Shown here piece by piece: positions 27,961 to 41,119 of a stretch of DNA of 64,000 bases (position 1 is the stretch's first letter; each line of letters opens with the position of its first letter). The notes below the pieces were generated by a model. That model was not told where the DNA came from, made no database searches, and saw nothing but the letters and a program-made list of their open reading frames with translations. A program made the translations under genes and the position numbers. The DNA comes from Mansonella perstans (taxonomy: Eukaryota > Nematoda > Chromadorea > Rhabditida > Onchocercidae), in NCBI GenBank assembly GCA_037074765.1, contig JBAMDO010000567.1, positions 62,001 to 126,000 on the forward strand. Direction: 5' to 3'.

Positions 27961-30900
27961 ATGATGGCAGCACTACGGGTACTGACGCTAATTGTCGCAT
28001 TGATGTGTGGGGAAATAGTGATAATGCAAGCGGCAAACAGTGTGCCAGAGTTGCTTGTGGTGACAGTTGCAACGGAAGAGACAGACGGCTTGAGACGATT
28101 AAAACGCACGGCTGATACAAATGATGTTAGACTAGAAATATTCGGTATGGGCGAAGAATGGCGAGGAGGCGACACTCGTATCGAACAGGTTGACCTGTTT
28201 TGTTGTCGTTCTCGAGAACGAGAATCAATTTGCTGGACAAATTAATTTCTATTTCTTTCACTTTAGCTATTCGATTAATTGTTAGTTTAAATGAAGGTAT
28301 AAATGAAAAATTTGTTTGTTTGAAGTCTTTTGAAAGTATCATTTTCAGAGTGGCGGACAGAAAATACGCATTTTACGGAAATCGCTGGAAAAATACAAAG
28401 ACAATAATGATTTAATAATACTGTTCGTTGATGCGTAAGTGTTTATCATTTTATCATTTTTTCAACATGTAGACATTTAATAAATTTTTTTAATATTTAG
28501 TTCCCTAAATTTCTGAATATTTTTAACAAAATTATACAGCCGCAAAATCAGATTTATTGCAGCTATGATGTGATACTTTTGGGCAATGAAGAACAAATTT
28601 TGCGGAAATTCTTCACTTTTTTTGATGATTTTCGTGTTGTATTTTCTGCGGAGCCATTTTGCTGGCCTAACAAAAATTTAGCCCCAAAATATCCACTTGT
28701 TAACTTTGGATACAGGTATATGTTTTGCATGTGTATTAACTTAATTTTCTAAAGGGAAGTGAAATATTTTTTGAATTATAAATATTGGAATGCTTTCAGA
28801 TATTTGAATTCTGGAGTTTTTATGGGTTTCGCGCCTGAGATTTGGAAATTAATAAGCTATAAGGATGTGAAAGATGACGATGACGATCAATTATATTACA
28901 CACATCTCTATTTAGATGAACAAATACGAGTTAGTTTATCATCATAATTTATCCTGTCACCCTTAGTTATTGTGTATTCTTGAAATAGTTTTGCTTAAAT
29001 TAAGCTGGGTTCTGCTATGTAGTCATTGATAAATAAAAATTCATAGGCATCGTTTTCTTACATTTTTATATTTATTCTGTCATTCTTTTTGAATTTATAT
29101 ATGTAGAAATTTAAAAAATTGACCGAGTGTTCGGAGTACATAAAATTCATTTAAAGTTGTCGCTAAAAATGACACTGGATTCAATGGCTATTCTATTTCA
29201 AAATCTGAATGGTGCATCGTATGACGTGAATTTAGGAATGAGTGATGAAAGAAGCGAAACATATTTTGTGAGTCATTTTTTATTCACTAATTTGAATTTA
29301 GGTAAGCAAGAAGACGATATTTTTTCAAAATATTGAGAAATACAGGTGTATTTTCCCAATTGAAAATTAGGCCTTCAAATTAGATTCAACAATTCCGGGT
29401 GTCATTTCAGATCTACAACTCTATTTATAACACATACCCTTTGGTTATACATGGTAATGGTCCAAGCAAACTTCGTTTAAATCATCTCGGTAACTATGTT
29501 GATCCACTCAGAATATCCACTACAGAAATGCACTCCTTAACAATGGTATTGCTGGAAATTTTAATTAAAGACAAAAAAGAGTTTGATATATCTTTTTATG
29601 CCAAATAATTTAAGTAAATGAATGTTTCTCTCATGCTATTAAATTGCTAATTTTCTGTATTCCATTTCGCAGCTTCCGCTATCTCTATTGTGAATTTATA
29701 CCTTCATGCGCAACTTTTTATATAACAAACTATAATGAATGTGAATTCAGGATCTTGAAAAAATTGAATTACCGACGTTATTTTTGTCGGTCATTATTTC
29801 AAAACCGATACCATTTATTCGTGAGTTTTTCGAAAATATTGAAGCGTTGGCTTATGCAGATGAAAAAATTGATTTATATGTTTACTGTAATCAAAAATTC
29901 TTGGAGAAAGAGGTAAGTAATTTTATTTTATTGCAGCTTTTGTTTCATGGCAAAATTCTCGATATTATTTTAAAATGAAAGGTCAGAAAAGGAAATGTCT
30001 GTTTCCAGAATTAGTTTTTTTTGTAATAAATGCTTTAGGACGAAGTTTATTGAACTTAATTTGTAAGTTAGAATTCATATTTTCCTTATCTGCTTGGCTG
30101 TCATATCTTTCAGAGATCTTTTTAGGTCAGTGATTTTGTTGAACATGTGAGAAAGCGTTACCGATCATTATTGTATGATGACAGCACAACAGAAAAGGGA
30201 GAGCGTGAAGCTCGTACATTTTCATTGTTCGTGCTTTTATTTTAGCGTGTTATTTAAAAGTAATGATTAAAAATATTATTAAGTCCATTTTTTTAATGAA
30301 TTTTCTTCTAAAACAATTTTAAAATTTTTTTTGGAAATTTTTTTAGAAAACAAAGCTTGGCATTGGGTAACGATTACATAATAATGATTGATGGTGATGT
30401 TCACTTAAATAATTCAGAAGCTTTGCTACTCATGATTCATACAATGAAAGAAAAAAATTCGTAAGTTCATGAAAAAATTGTACATTCGTCCTTTATTAAA
30501 ACTAGCATTTGTTTCAAAAAAGAGAAAACGATAAGATTTTTACTGCTAAAGAAGAGTTAATGGCAATTTATTGGATTTATCTAGGACAGAAAATTATTTT
30601 TTTTCGCAGCATTCTTGAAAAATTTTATAAAAAAACTCGTTGATATCCAGTAAGGAAATGAGTATGCATTATTTTTAAATGTTGCAGAGAGATTCTGGCA
30701 CCTTTAGTTGGGCAACCACATAGGTTGTTTACCAATTTTTGGGGCGAAATCTCTAGTAGCGGATACTATGCCAGATCCGAGAATTATCTGAATATCATTG
30801 ATTATAAAGAAACAGGAATTTGGAACGTACCCTTTATTGGTTCGATTTTAGTAATAGCGAAAGAAAAGGTCGTTTTGTTTAAACACTTTTGTTTAGTTCA

Positions 30901-33328
30901 TTTTCTTAGTTTTTAACGTATCGAAACTATTAGTTATTTTACGTTATTATGAATTTTTATCAATTTTATAAGCAGTATGATGCAAATAAACTTATGAGAA
31001 TATCAGCAATGAATTTATCTTCAGAAGCTATTTTTCATTTGACTCAATTGAGACAAACAATATCTGTCATTGGTTCATTATATTATGATGATGTATCGAA
31101 CATACCTGATTTTAGTTTAATTATTGTTATTTGTTCCAGTTGACGGCTTTATCAAATGCTTACTATTATGACGAGAAAATAGATCCCGACATGAGTTTTT
31201 GCTTATTTGCACGTGATAAAGTAAGTATTGAAATAAAAAAGTTCGCTCATTTTTTGTTGGTCTCTCAGTGGCATTATATTCATCAGATATGGCCGATCAG
31301 TATCCTTCGTAAAGAAGTTGCTTAGAAAAGTGAATGTTTTTCTCTAATTAATTTTTATTTCAAATGTTACATTAACAACTTGTAGGGTCATTTTCTTTAT
31401 GTTGATAACAGCCATCATTACGGCTTTTTGGTGATTAGTGAAGACGTTGAATCTTCCAAAGTTCACCCGGAAATGTATGAAATTTTCAATAATAAAGAAG
31501 TCAGTTTTTCAAATTTTACTGATTCTAAACTTTTATCATTTTTTCTAGCAATTATTGCACCGTTATAAAGATTTTGTCTAAAATTTTTGCTTTGTTACTA
31601 ATTTTAATTGTAAAGTTGTCTCGAAAATTGACAGAATATATTTCTACTATATTTTTAGTATCTTTTTTAAATGAATGGTAAATGTCGAAATTCTTTCAGT
31701 TGTGGGAGAAGCGGTATATACATCCGAACTATTTTGGTGCTCTTAATAGTTCTATACCAATTCCAGAAATATGTCAGGACGTATACAGTTTCCCACTTAT
31801 GTCTGAAACATTCTGTGCAGAACTTATAGAAGAATGTGAGCATTACGGGAAATGGTCAAATGGTGAACATAAGGTATTTTGAACTGCTGACCATTTGCTT
31901 CACATATTTTCTTGGAAAAGATAACATCAAATGAAATATAGTGCCGATTTTGATTACTGTTAAGGAATTTATCAGTGCGCTTGGTATTCTAATGACAAAT
32001 CAATTCAGAGCAAACTAAAACATTTTGATTCATAGTTACACATTACAAGTTAAAATTCAGGATGAAAGATTAGTGGGTGGTTATGAAAACGTGCCTACTC
32101 GTGATATCCATATGAATCAGATTGATTTCGAGCGACATTGGTTATATATGTTAGATGAATATGTTCGCCCAATACAGGAAAAATTGTTTATTGGTTATTA
32201 CAAAAAGGTAAACGTATGATTATCACTATAAGACAGTCCATATCACGAATCAGGCGAATCAGTAAAAAACTAAGAATTCGAACCAGAGCCAAAAAAAAAA
32301 TACATTTTTTTGAAATTTTTCGATTGAAATTCAATCACAGGAAATACTTGGTTATCCAATAATATTTATAGAAAAGCTTTTATGCTCTTCTGTTTTGTAA
32401 TTTTCGTAATTTTCGTAGAGATTATTTCCAAAATATGAGTATGTTATTAACCAATTTTTCAGAACTTAAACTTACACTTTCAGCCAGTGGAGTCTATAAT
32501 GATGTTCGTTGTACGTTACAAGCCAGAGGAGCAAGCTTCATTGATGCCTCATCATGATGCTTCAACCTATAGTATTGATGTTGCATTGAATAAACGAGGA
32601 GTGGATTATGAAGGAGGTGGTGTACGTTTCCTACGATATAACTGCACTTTCGATGCTGATGTTGTCGGTGAGTTCGAATTTTAACAGTATCTGTTGTCGT
32701 AATGCATCAGTGATATCAACCTCTTCTCTATTTTTAATTGTAACTTCATTATTATTAGAATACTTTTTGATAGCAAATGATATGGTTTGAGATTTGCTTA
32801 CCGAATTTCATTTTAAATTTCAGTATACTTTGGTATTTTTAGTCGTTTTTTTTAACAATAAAATACAAAATGGATAAGTACATAATAAGATAATCCTAAT
32901 AAAATAATGGATCAGTGTTTAAAAATGTTAAGATATTGCAACAATTCTTATTGATTTAGATATAAAAAGTCTGATTTCCAATTACTTATCGCAACTTCAT
33001 TAACCGCCTTTTCAGATCAGCTTGTCATGAGATATAGCTTTGCTAAATCAAGTATTTCGAAAAACCTGTTTCGTTCTGTTTTATGCTGCTTATATGCTGT
33101 AAAAGTTGATCTGCTCAGGCTGGAGTACATGCTGTAAAAGCTGATCTGCTCCGGCTGGAGTGCATTATTTTTAAAAAAAAAATCTCAATTATTAGAATAG
33201 CAAGATACTTTAGCTTTAATTTTTCAGGTCATTCGATGATATTTCCGGGTCGTCTAACACATCTACATGAAGGTTTAAAAACTACCCGAGGAACTCGTTA
33301 TATTGCCGTATCCTTTATCAATCCATAA
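27961..33328 (+). CDS. let-268: Procollagen lysyl hydroxylase/glycosyltransferase (PLOD)
   Basis: ER-lumen enzyme that hydroxylates collagen lysines (Fe(II), 2-oxoglutarate) and may add galactose/glucose; C. elegans let-268 is needed for type IV collagen secretion (known). Sixteen exons: 27961-28188, 28349-28434, 28563-28715, 28800-28929, 29157-29267, 29411-29545, 29751-29912, 30126-30226, 30347-30460, 30688-30868, 31140-31220, 31386-31499, 31700-31873, 32061-32207, 32484-32667, 33228-33328. They join in frame to 733 residues, the usual length. An N-terminal signal peptide ends near QAANS. The first glycosyltransferase domain has FVDAYDVILLG and a poly-Asp [11 protein letters not shown]; the accessory domain has IDGDVHL. 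The C-terminal dioxygenase domain has the iron triad MPHHDAST plus THLHE and the 2-oxoglutarate Arg in GTRYIAVSF. The start ATG is 2 bases after TTTTGCAG, a likely spliced-leader site. The exon junction at 29545/29751 is the least certain; the stretch there lacks the Cys pair of vertebrate enzymes. Confidence 0.97.
33095..33164. repeat. Two-copy 35-bp tandem repeat in the last let-268 intron
   Basis: TGCTGTAAAAGYTGATCTGC starts at 33095 and 33130 and is followed by TC(A/C)GGCTGGAGT. It lies between exons 15 and 16 of let-268 and leaves splice sites untouched. Confidence 0.85.
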
Positions 33329-34890
33329 AATTTTCTTCTTTTATCAATTTATAAAGTTTGCTCATTTCTTTGCTTTATTTGCTTTTGGTGAGTCTCTTCG
33401 AACTTTCTTTTGTGTTCAAAATTTGAAACAATTTTTTGTTTAAAATAGCTGGTTGCTTCGAAATTGAATTTGAGATGAATTGGGGGTTGTTAAGAAATGA
33501 TTAAGTTTTTTGTGAATTTTATTTTTTAATACTATCGAATATTGCATTTTTTAATACTGTCGAATATTGCATTTTTTTTTTGACACTATAGTGCATCATT
33601 TTTTTTTTTCATCGTTTTTTTATCCTAGGTTAAACAAACATTATTATTTTAGGAAACAGTCCTATAGCTTGTGAATGTTACATTGAAGTTAGTTAATTTA
33701 TTTTTAGAATTATTGAGTGTATTATTGAATGTATTACGAGTGAATGTATATTTTCTGCTTTAAAGTTTGGCTTTAAAAATTTAGCTGCAGTCCTGCGTTA
33801 AAATGAAACTGTCATTTATGGATCGAATTTCGGGTATCTCCATTTGTTCTTTTGCTGTATTTTCTTTATGAGTGTTAGGATTAGTTAATAAATTTAAAGT
33901 CAGGAGATATTACAGTACTTTTATTGGACTCCCTTCAGTGATATTTCTGCCTTATGGTGTTTCCGGTTTTCTAAAGCAGGATAACTGCAGCAAGTCATTA
34001 TGGACGAGGTTTTAACAGTTTACAGTATTGAAAACTGTTGAGGTAATGCGTTTCTTTAAAGTTTAGCTACTTTTTGGCGAACAATTAGAACTGAAGAACA
34101 ACAGAAGAAATCTTTTAATTGCAGAAACTTAGCTAGTTTTTCGCAAAGTGAACTGGTAAATTTTTATTTTCCTAAAAATTAGGATGAAATTTGGACATTA
34201 CTGGGAAGTCATTCAAGCAATCAACAGCTCGCAATACTGTTAAACTCAACAATTTTGTATCTTTAAATATTTTTGGAGCAGTTGACTGGAATAAATTCCA
34301 AATTTATTTCATCAATTGCAGCGTATTCGTTGTGTATCTACTTTTGCTGCCATGATTATTAACGGATAAATGTGACCCGTCTATTTATAAATTAGCTACC
34401 TTCGCTTTGAGCAAGAGCAATAATGAAAGGTTAAAATGTTTAGTTGAACGTTACAATATTGGATTTGGCATAAAATTCTGTCATTCGTCGTAGAAAAGAT
34501 TTTTTTCCTCTCCGTTTATTTTATATATTTGTTAGATTGACAAGTCAATTACAAATATGCATTACTCGATTTTTAGTAATTGTTTTTAACTTTTCCATTA
34601 TTTTCTTCTCGATCTATTGTTATTATTTGCCTTTTGTTATTGAAATTATGAAAAGTGTAGTTCTTCCTGCCAATTTAGGACATCAGCGAATTATTGCGGA
34701 TGTTGATAGTAGAGCTAAGAATATTCAAGATATCAAATTCTACTATTTTGTTCATTATTGATGATTCGTATCCGCAGTATTATTGTTCATAATAACATTT
34801 TTAATCAATTATTTTATCGTATTGTAATAAAAATCATCTCTTTTTGGAAATTTTGACTTATCATATCGGGATGTTTATAACTATCCTTTA
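33329..34890. other. Spacer after let-268
   Basis: No intact gene. A short repeat of TTTTAATACTRTCGAATATT lies near 33525-33575. An open frame at 34537-34761 includes a segment, about 34650-34745, that may be a further worn piece of the let-268 copy listed next, but the resemblance is too weak to claim. Confidence 0.4.
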
Positions 34891-36005
34891 ATGTTTGGGA
34901 TTTTCACAAAGGAATTAGTTGAAGAAGTGGATTGCTATGGACGTTGGTCAAGTTCTGTTGACAGTGATTGAAATTTGTAACTAATGATGGTCATCTTACA
35001 GATTTTCTACGATGCATCAGTTTCATTTATACTTTACAAATGACAGATTAAAAAAGATCCCTTATCCATGGAATATTAAATAGAAAACTTCGCTTAATAC
35101 TTCTTTATTCTCGTCACTATTCCAGTGAAAAAATGGTTTGCCATCTTTTCAAATTGCTAAACATTGATAAATTGTTTCAAAAAAAAAATTCGTTTGCATA
35201 ATTTATCGAATTAATGGTTATGAAAATATACCAACTACTGATATTCACATGAAACAAATAAATTTTGAAAAAGATAAATATGTTCGCTCAATACAAAAAA
35301 AAACTTTTCATCGGGCGTATTTTCCATTCATAACGATTTAGTCTCTGTAGTATGTTGTTTATATCATTTGCAAATCCGATTAGTTGGCTTATTATTATTA
35401 TGTTAACTATTTATATGCTGAAATTGTAAACCTGTTTATGCTTTTACTTATTATCGAATCATTTTAAGTAAATGATGAAGCATTACTTCGATGAGCCGTT
35501 ATCCATAGTTTAGGCACAGTAGCTGATAGTTTAGGCACAATAGCTGATAGTTGCACATATTGTGCTTGCTCTCAATGATTGTACAATTTTGCTCATAAAA
35601 ATGGTACTTTCTTTGCATTTAGAAAATTTTTTTATATTTTTTGGCATTCTAAAAGATGATCAGATTTTGTTGTGGAGGCGATAAAGGAGATTTCCAAGTT
35701 ACTATAGTCAATTGAGGCAGTTTGATGTGATGATATAAACAAGATGAGCAAATTTTGTTTACCAAGTTCACCACGGTGCCTCAATATATCCGTGAATATT
35801 CCTTTAAACAAGCGTGGTAAAGACTATGAATGTGATGTATTCGTTGTATTCGCTATAATTGTGCAGCTAATATTGGTACTTTCTGTATTATTTTCTTATT
35901 ACTTTAGAGTATGCAATTTTCAGGACGATTAACTCATTTGTATGAAAGCCTTCCAGTAGAATTCAATATATCGTTATATCCTTCTTCAATCCGTAGAATA
36001 CTTCT
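34891..36005 (+). pseudogene. Decayed second copy of the let-268 hydroxylase end
   Basis: Four fragments in the same order and strand as let-268 match its C-terminal part. At 34891-34970 FTKELVEEVDCYGRWSS matches the let-268 segment ending [13 protein letters not shown]. At about 35208-35302 NGYENIPTTDIHMKQINFE matches [19 protein letters not shown]; the next ten or so residues are partly deleted. At 35765-35880 the segment around PLNKRGKDYE matches [10 protein letters not shown], then shifts frame. At 35922-36000 FSGRLTHLYESLP matches [12 protein letters not shown]. Fragments are separated by stops and frameshifts, and the iron-binding H-x-D position is replaced (PSSPRC where the parent has PHHDAS). 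It therefore looks non-functional. It starts 1.6 kb after let-268, so a tandem partial duplication followed by decay is the simplest origin. Confidence 0.85.
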
Positions 36006-36596
36006 TTGGCTTGTCAGAAAAACTTTGTTAAAATCACCTAAGCTCGAACAAATTGCTAAGAATCAATTTGGATTGTTTCAAAATTCACATTTATCTTCTC
36101 TTACTTTTGATTTTGCATTTCATTATTTTTTTAAATGGTTTTTTCACTAATTATTTCGTTGATTCTTTCACAGCAACTTGCCAAGTAAAATGAATATTTG
36201 CTTTTCGTCGTTTTTTTTCTTTGTTAAATGATGATTTTTTCGGCATCTCTAGTAGATGTATGGATTTCATAGTTATATATAAATATTTCGATACATCATA
36301 CAGTTATATATAAATCCTTACATCACTAACTTTGATTGATAATAAAACATTGGTTTAAACTTAATACTCAAACCAACGTTTTACTAAAAAAGAGTAAGAA
36401 ACGATTTTCGTCCAGAATTTTTAAAATGTAGTGGACACTAGTGGACCATTTGCCACATGAATGAACTTTTGTATTCACAGTATATACATGTTGTCCATTT
36501 GTTTTTAGACCAAATAAAGTAGTTTAATCTAGAATGAAGTAGATCGTACAAGCAGAATATTTCAGTCTAACAGGTTTACTTCGTTAAAGGCATTGC

Positions 36597-39500
36597 ATGT
36601 TTCGAAGGACATTATCTACATTGACAGTTAGGAATGAACCTGTAATATACGATGTTATTGTAATTGGTGGTGGACATGCTGGTTGTGAAGCTGCCAGTGC
36701 AGCTGCAAGATGTTGTGCTCGTACGTTATTGTTAACTAATAGAAAGGATACGATCGGTGAAATGTCATGTAATCCAAGTTTTGGTGGAGTTGGCAAAGGT
36801 AATTCATATTTGATACTCATTTTTTTTTGAAAAAAATAGTACAAAAAAAACATAATTTATAACTTTTCTTTTATAAAAGATTTATTTAGATTATGATAAT
36901 TAAAAAAATTTTAATTAATATAAAGATTAAATAAAAGTAGTTGGCGGAGAAAGAAATTGAAGATTTTCATTATACTTATAATTTCATTATATTTTCATTC
37001 GTCATTATGTAAATTTTATTTCATTATATAGAATGATGAATTTTTATGCTTTGCAAGGACATCTTATACGTGAAGTTGACGCATTGGATGGAGTTTGTGG
37101 GAGAATTTGTGATAAATCAGCTATAAACTATCACGCATTGAATTCTTCACATGGACCAGCTGTGCTAGGCCTTCGAGCACAGATTGACAGAAAACTTTAT
37201 AAAGAACACATGCAACATGTAATATTTTTTTCTTATAAATTTCATAAATTTTAATTTCAGTTTAAGATAAATTCGAAACATCAAAAAGTATGCATTTTTT
37301 AGGGGGAAAGTTATTGATCACTGCAATTCTAGCTACTGGCCACTTTTTTAAGTGGAATTTTTTTATTGTTATCTTTTTTATTAGTCAAATGGGATTAGTC
37401 TCTTTTAGGAAATCCTACATTGTACGGAAGGTTTGAGTGTAATGGAGAAAATGGTTGATGATCTAATTATCAAAGATAATGAAGGAGGGGCGCTGCGAAT
37501 TGTTGGAGTTGTAGCTGATAATCAGGTATGATTTGCCAGTTTAGAGCGTTAATATACCTTACATCAACTCTATGAAATGAAAAAAAGTTTATATTTTTTC
37601 TGAAATTTTTTTTTTGGTTTTTTAGATTTTAAAGGCAAAGGCGATTATAGTGACAACTGGAACGTTTTTGGGCGGGAAACTTTTTCGAGGATCAGAAAGT
37701 TATGCTGCTGGGCGTCTGGGTGAAAAGGTTGAGATATCATAATTAATAATTCTTAAGAAAATGATCCATAAATCTCCAAATTTTGTGTGCTACAATCGTT
37801 TAAAAAACAAAAGAAGATCGAATAGGAAAGTAAGAGGGAATTAAAATTATTTTGGAACTGGAACTCCTGTTAGTTGAGATTGATTCCTGAAACTTCTGCG
37901 GCTTTAACTATGACCGATATTTTTCTTTTCAGTGGAAGAGTTCAAAAACGTCACTTCTTATTTCCTGTTTTACGATCTTTAGTTTAATGTCTTAACAGTG
38001 AAATGTTGAAAACAAGAAGCAGCAAATTCTTAAAACTGTTTTTCAGGCTAGTTCAAAACTTTCTGAAACCTTTAAGAGCCTTGGTTTCAAGCTGGGACGT
38101 TTTCGCACAGGTACTCCAGCACGTTTATTTAAGAAAACAATAAATTTTAGCAAGTTTGCTCCTCAATACCCAGATCAGAAACCAATTCCATTTTCATTCT
38201 TGACAGAGCAGATCTGGCTCCCTCACCACCAGCAAGTTAGCCTGTTAATCATTTCTGTTTGCTGATTATTATATGTGTCGATTTTTCTATAGTTAACGTT
38301 TCTTCAATCTGTGATTTCGAGCTCCTGTCAAGAAAAAAATTTAACAAAATTTTTATTTTCATAATTTTGTCTTTTTAATGCCATACTTGTTATTGTTAAA
38401 TTAAATTGGTGCAAATTTAGTTACCATCATATTTGGGTTTCACAAACAGTCGTCTTGCGGAAGTGGTACTTAAAAATTTCAACGAATGCAATTATATTCG
38501 TAGTGAAGCAAATGGCCCGCGTTACTGTCCATCTCTTGAATCAAAAGTCCTCCGTTTTCCTCATCTTAATCACAGGGTTCATTTTCATATTTTCATAATA
38601 TTTGACTAGGCTAATTAAGATGGAATAAAAATGAGTTTACTTATTAAAAACGCATTATATAAGAAAGTGAACAAGCATAAATGGCTGATAATAATCAGCG
38701 GACACTGTAAAATGTAAGTATTTCCATTATTTATCTATTGTTCATAAAAGCAAAAGCATTGGATATTAAACGGACAATATGAATGGGAGCGATCAGAAGA
38801 TCAAATACTATTTTTAACTGTTGTGAAAATTTCCTTTTCAATTTTTTTTTTTACCGAAAAAAAGCTTTTCAGATTTTTTTGGAACACGAAGGCTTAGATT
38901 CTGATAAAATTTATCCACAAGGTATGTCGATGACATTTGCACCAGAAGTGCAGCTAGAAGTGTATCGTTGCATACCAGGTTTAGAAAATGTCGAAATATC
39001 AGAGGCTGGCTACGGCGTTGAATATGATTATGTTGATCCAAAACAACTTAAGCCAACTTTGCAAACGAAAACTGTGGAAGGCTTGTTTCTTGCAGGACAA
39101 ATTAATGGTACCACGGGATATGAAGAAGCTGCAGCGCAGGGTTTGTTTGGTTAAATTTTTGTCTTTTGATATTTAAATTTCGTACTACTTTTTCTTTATA
39201 TCTCTTTTCAAGTTTTGTAACAGTTCTAGACATTAGATATTTTCATGTAATCATTCATTTTCTGCAAGATTTTTAATGGAGGAAAATTTGAAATTCCATA
39301 TTGTGGATTCACAAATGTATTGCTGAATGTTATTGAGGCTCCTGAATATTCGTTTGGAAACAGATTTCGCTCCTATTAGAGGAAAGATTATAGTGTTTAA
39401 ATATATCAGTCTCCTCATTCCGTTGTTATTCATTTCAGGCATTGTAGCTGGAATAAATGCCGCAGCATTAACTCAAAACAAAGAACCGTTTGTTATTGAC

Positions 39501-41119
39501 AGAACAGAAGGTTATATTGGTGTGTTAATTGATGATTTGACCAGTCTTGGCACTTCAGAGCCATACCGAATGTTTACTTCAAGAGCTGAACTAAGATTAC
39601 ATCTGCGGTAATGTTGTACAATTTTAACCTAACAGTTCTGTTCTTTAATCAAATAACTGAACAATTCAATTTAGAAAAAACTTTTGCTAGTTTTATGGTC
39701 TTTTTGCTACCGAAGGGGAGTGGAGATCGCGATACTATCATTTCCAGACCAGACAATGCTGATATGAGGTTGACGAGGAAAGGTTATCAACATGGTGCTG
39801 TATCCGTGCATCGGTATAATCACTTCTTGAAAATGCTGTCTGCTTATAATGAAGCGCTTGATTTGTTAAAATCCGTCAGATATCCAATGAATTTTTGGAA
39901 AAAATTTATACCTCGCTTCGAAAATGCTCAAACAACAAAAGGTCAGAGCAAAATGTTGAAATGAATTATGCGAAAAAAAAACAGCAGCATCTTCATAAGA
40001 ATACAAATAATCATTAGCTTCTAAGACTTCATATTATTTCATCTAATGAGAGTATTTCATTTTTTACGTTTTTTTAGTTTTGTTTGATTTGCATGTTTCC
40101 GATTATTATTGGTTGTTTTCTAATTATTTAAACCAAGCATCTAGTCATTTATTTGCAGTGTACAGTGCTTTTGATTTATTATGTCGTTATGAAATAGACT
40201 TCATGCAACTTCGGAAAGCAGCCCCTGCTGAGTTGGAAAGGTTGTGGGAAAATGAAGAAATTGAGCATCGATTGAAGATAGAAGCATTTTATCATTTTTA
40301 TCTGGAGAAATCATTAGCAAAGGTAAGTACTATAATATAAAGAAGCAATAACGCATGTTTGCCATCATTATAGCTTTTCTGTTGGTATTGGGTTCATTTC
40401 TGTATTCGTATTAGTTTATTTTATTATGTCTTAGTTTTTCAGTTTCTTTACATCGATGGTTTTATCTAAGTTTTGAAATGTAAATGTGCCATTCTGTTTA
40501 AGCATTTTATTTAAAAAAATGAGTACTTTTACAAGAAAAAGAGATGAGTTCAAATCAAAGTTTCCGAGAATTTTGTTGTAAAAATTTCGGAACTTTTACT
40601 TTTAAGCTTGTCAGTTTTATTTTCTCAAAAAAAAAAAAAAAAAAAAAGAATTTTATAAGAGCTGCAAAATTGTTTTGTTGCTGAAGTCAAAGTTCTACAG
40701 TTCAATAAAATTATTTTTCATTTTACTATTGAAGCAGAAAAGTTCATTATTTTTATAAATGAGTTTTACTTACTTTAACTCCAAAAGAATTTTCTCTTAT
40801 AGTTTAATGCATAATATTAGTTTGAATTGTTAGGTTGAATGTATAACGGCGACAGTTTTTAGATAGAACGAATACGGAAGGAATGTAATGTTGTTATACC
40901 GGATAATTTTGATTATTCAAAATTGAATAATATTTCTGCGGAATGCAAAGAAAAGTTGGAGTTTTGGAGGCCTCAAAATCTTGCTGCAGTATCCAGGTTT
41001 CATTGTTATTTTAAGTTACCTTACTTTGATGGAAAACAATCTAAAATATATCTTTTAGAGTTCCTGGCGCAACGACAGAGGCTTTAATAGAAATACTCAG
41101 CTTTTTGAAAGCTCCGTAA
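36597..41119 (+). CDS. mto1: MTO1/MnmG-type mitochondrial tRNA uridine-modifying enzyme
   Basis: FAD enzyme that, with a GTPBP3/MnmE partner, modifies the wobble uridine (C5) of mitochondrial tRNAs (family knowledge). Exons: 36597-36798, 37058-37218, 37409-37525, 37626-37727, 38047-38235, 38421-38576, 38873-39140, 39439-39607, 39748-39941, 40159-40322, 40863-40996, 41059-41119; all in frame, 638 residues, typical. The basic N-terminus [12 protein letters not shown] suits a mitochondrial import signal. The FAD motif is [12 protein letters not shown]. The first conserved Cys lies in [13 protein letters not shown] and the second in RYCPSLES. The family signatures [18 protein letters not shown] and [16 protein letters not shown] are both present. 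The C-terminal helical region ends near [15 protein letters not shown]. Last codons are KAP then TAA. No oddity apart from the 3' exons being spread over long introns. It directly follows the let-268 pseudogene. Confidence 0.96.

Noticed and set aside
32270..32310. Minus-strand GGTTCGAATTC, like a tRNA B box
   Set aside because: No matching A box or cloverleaf around it.
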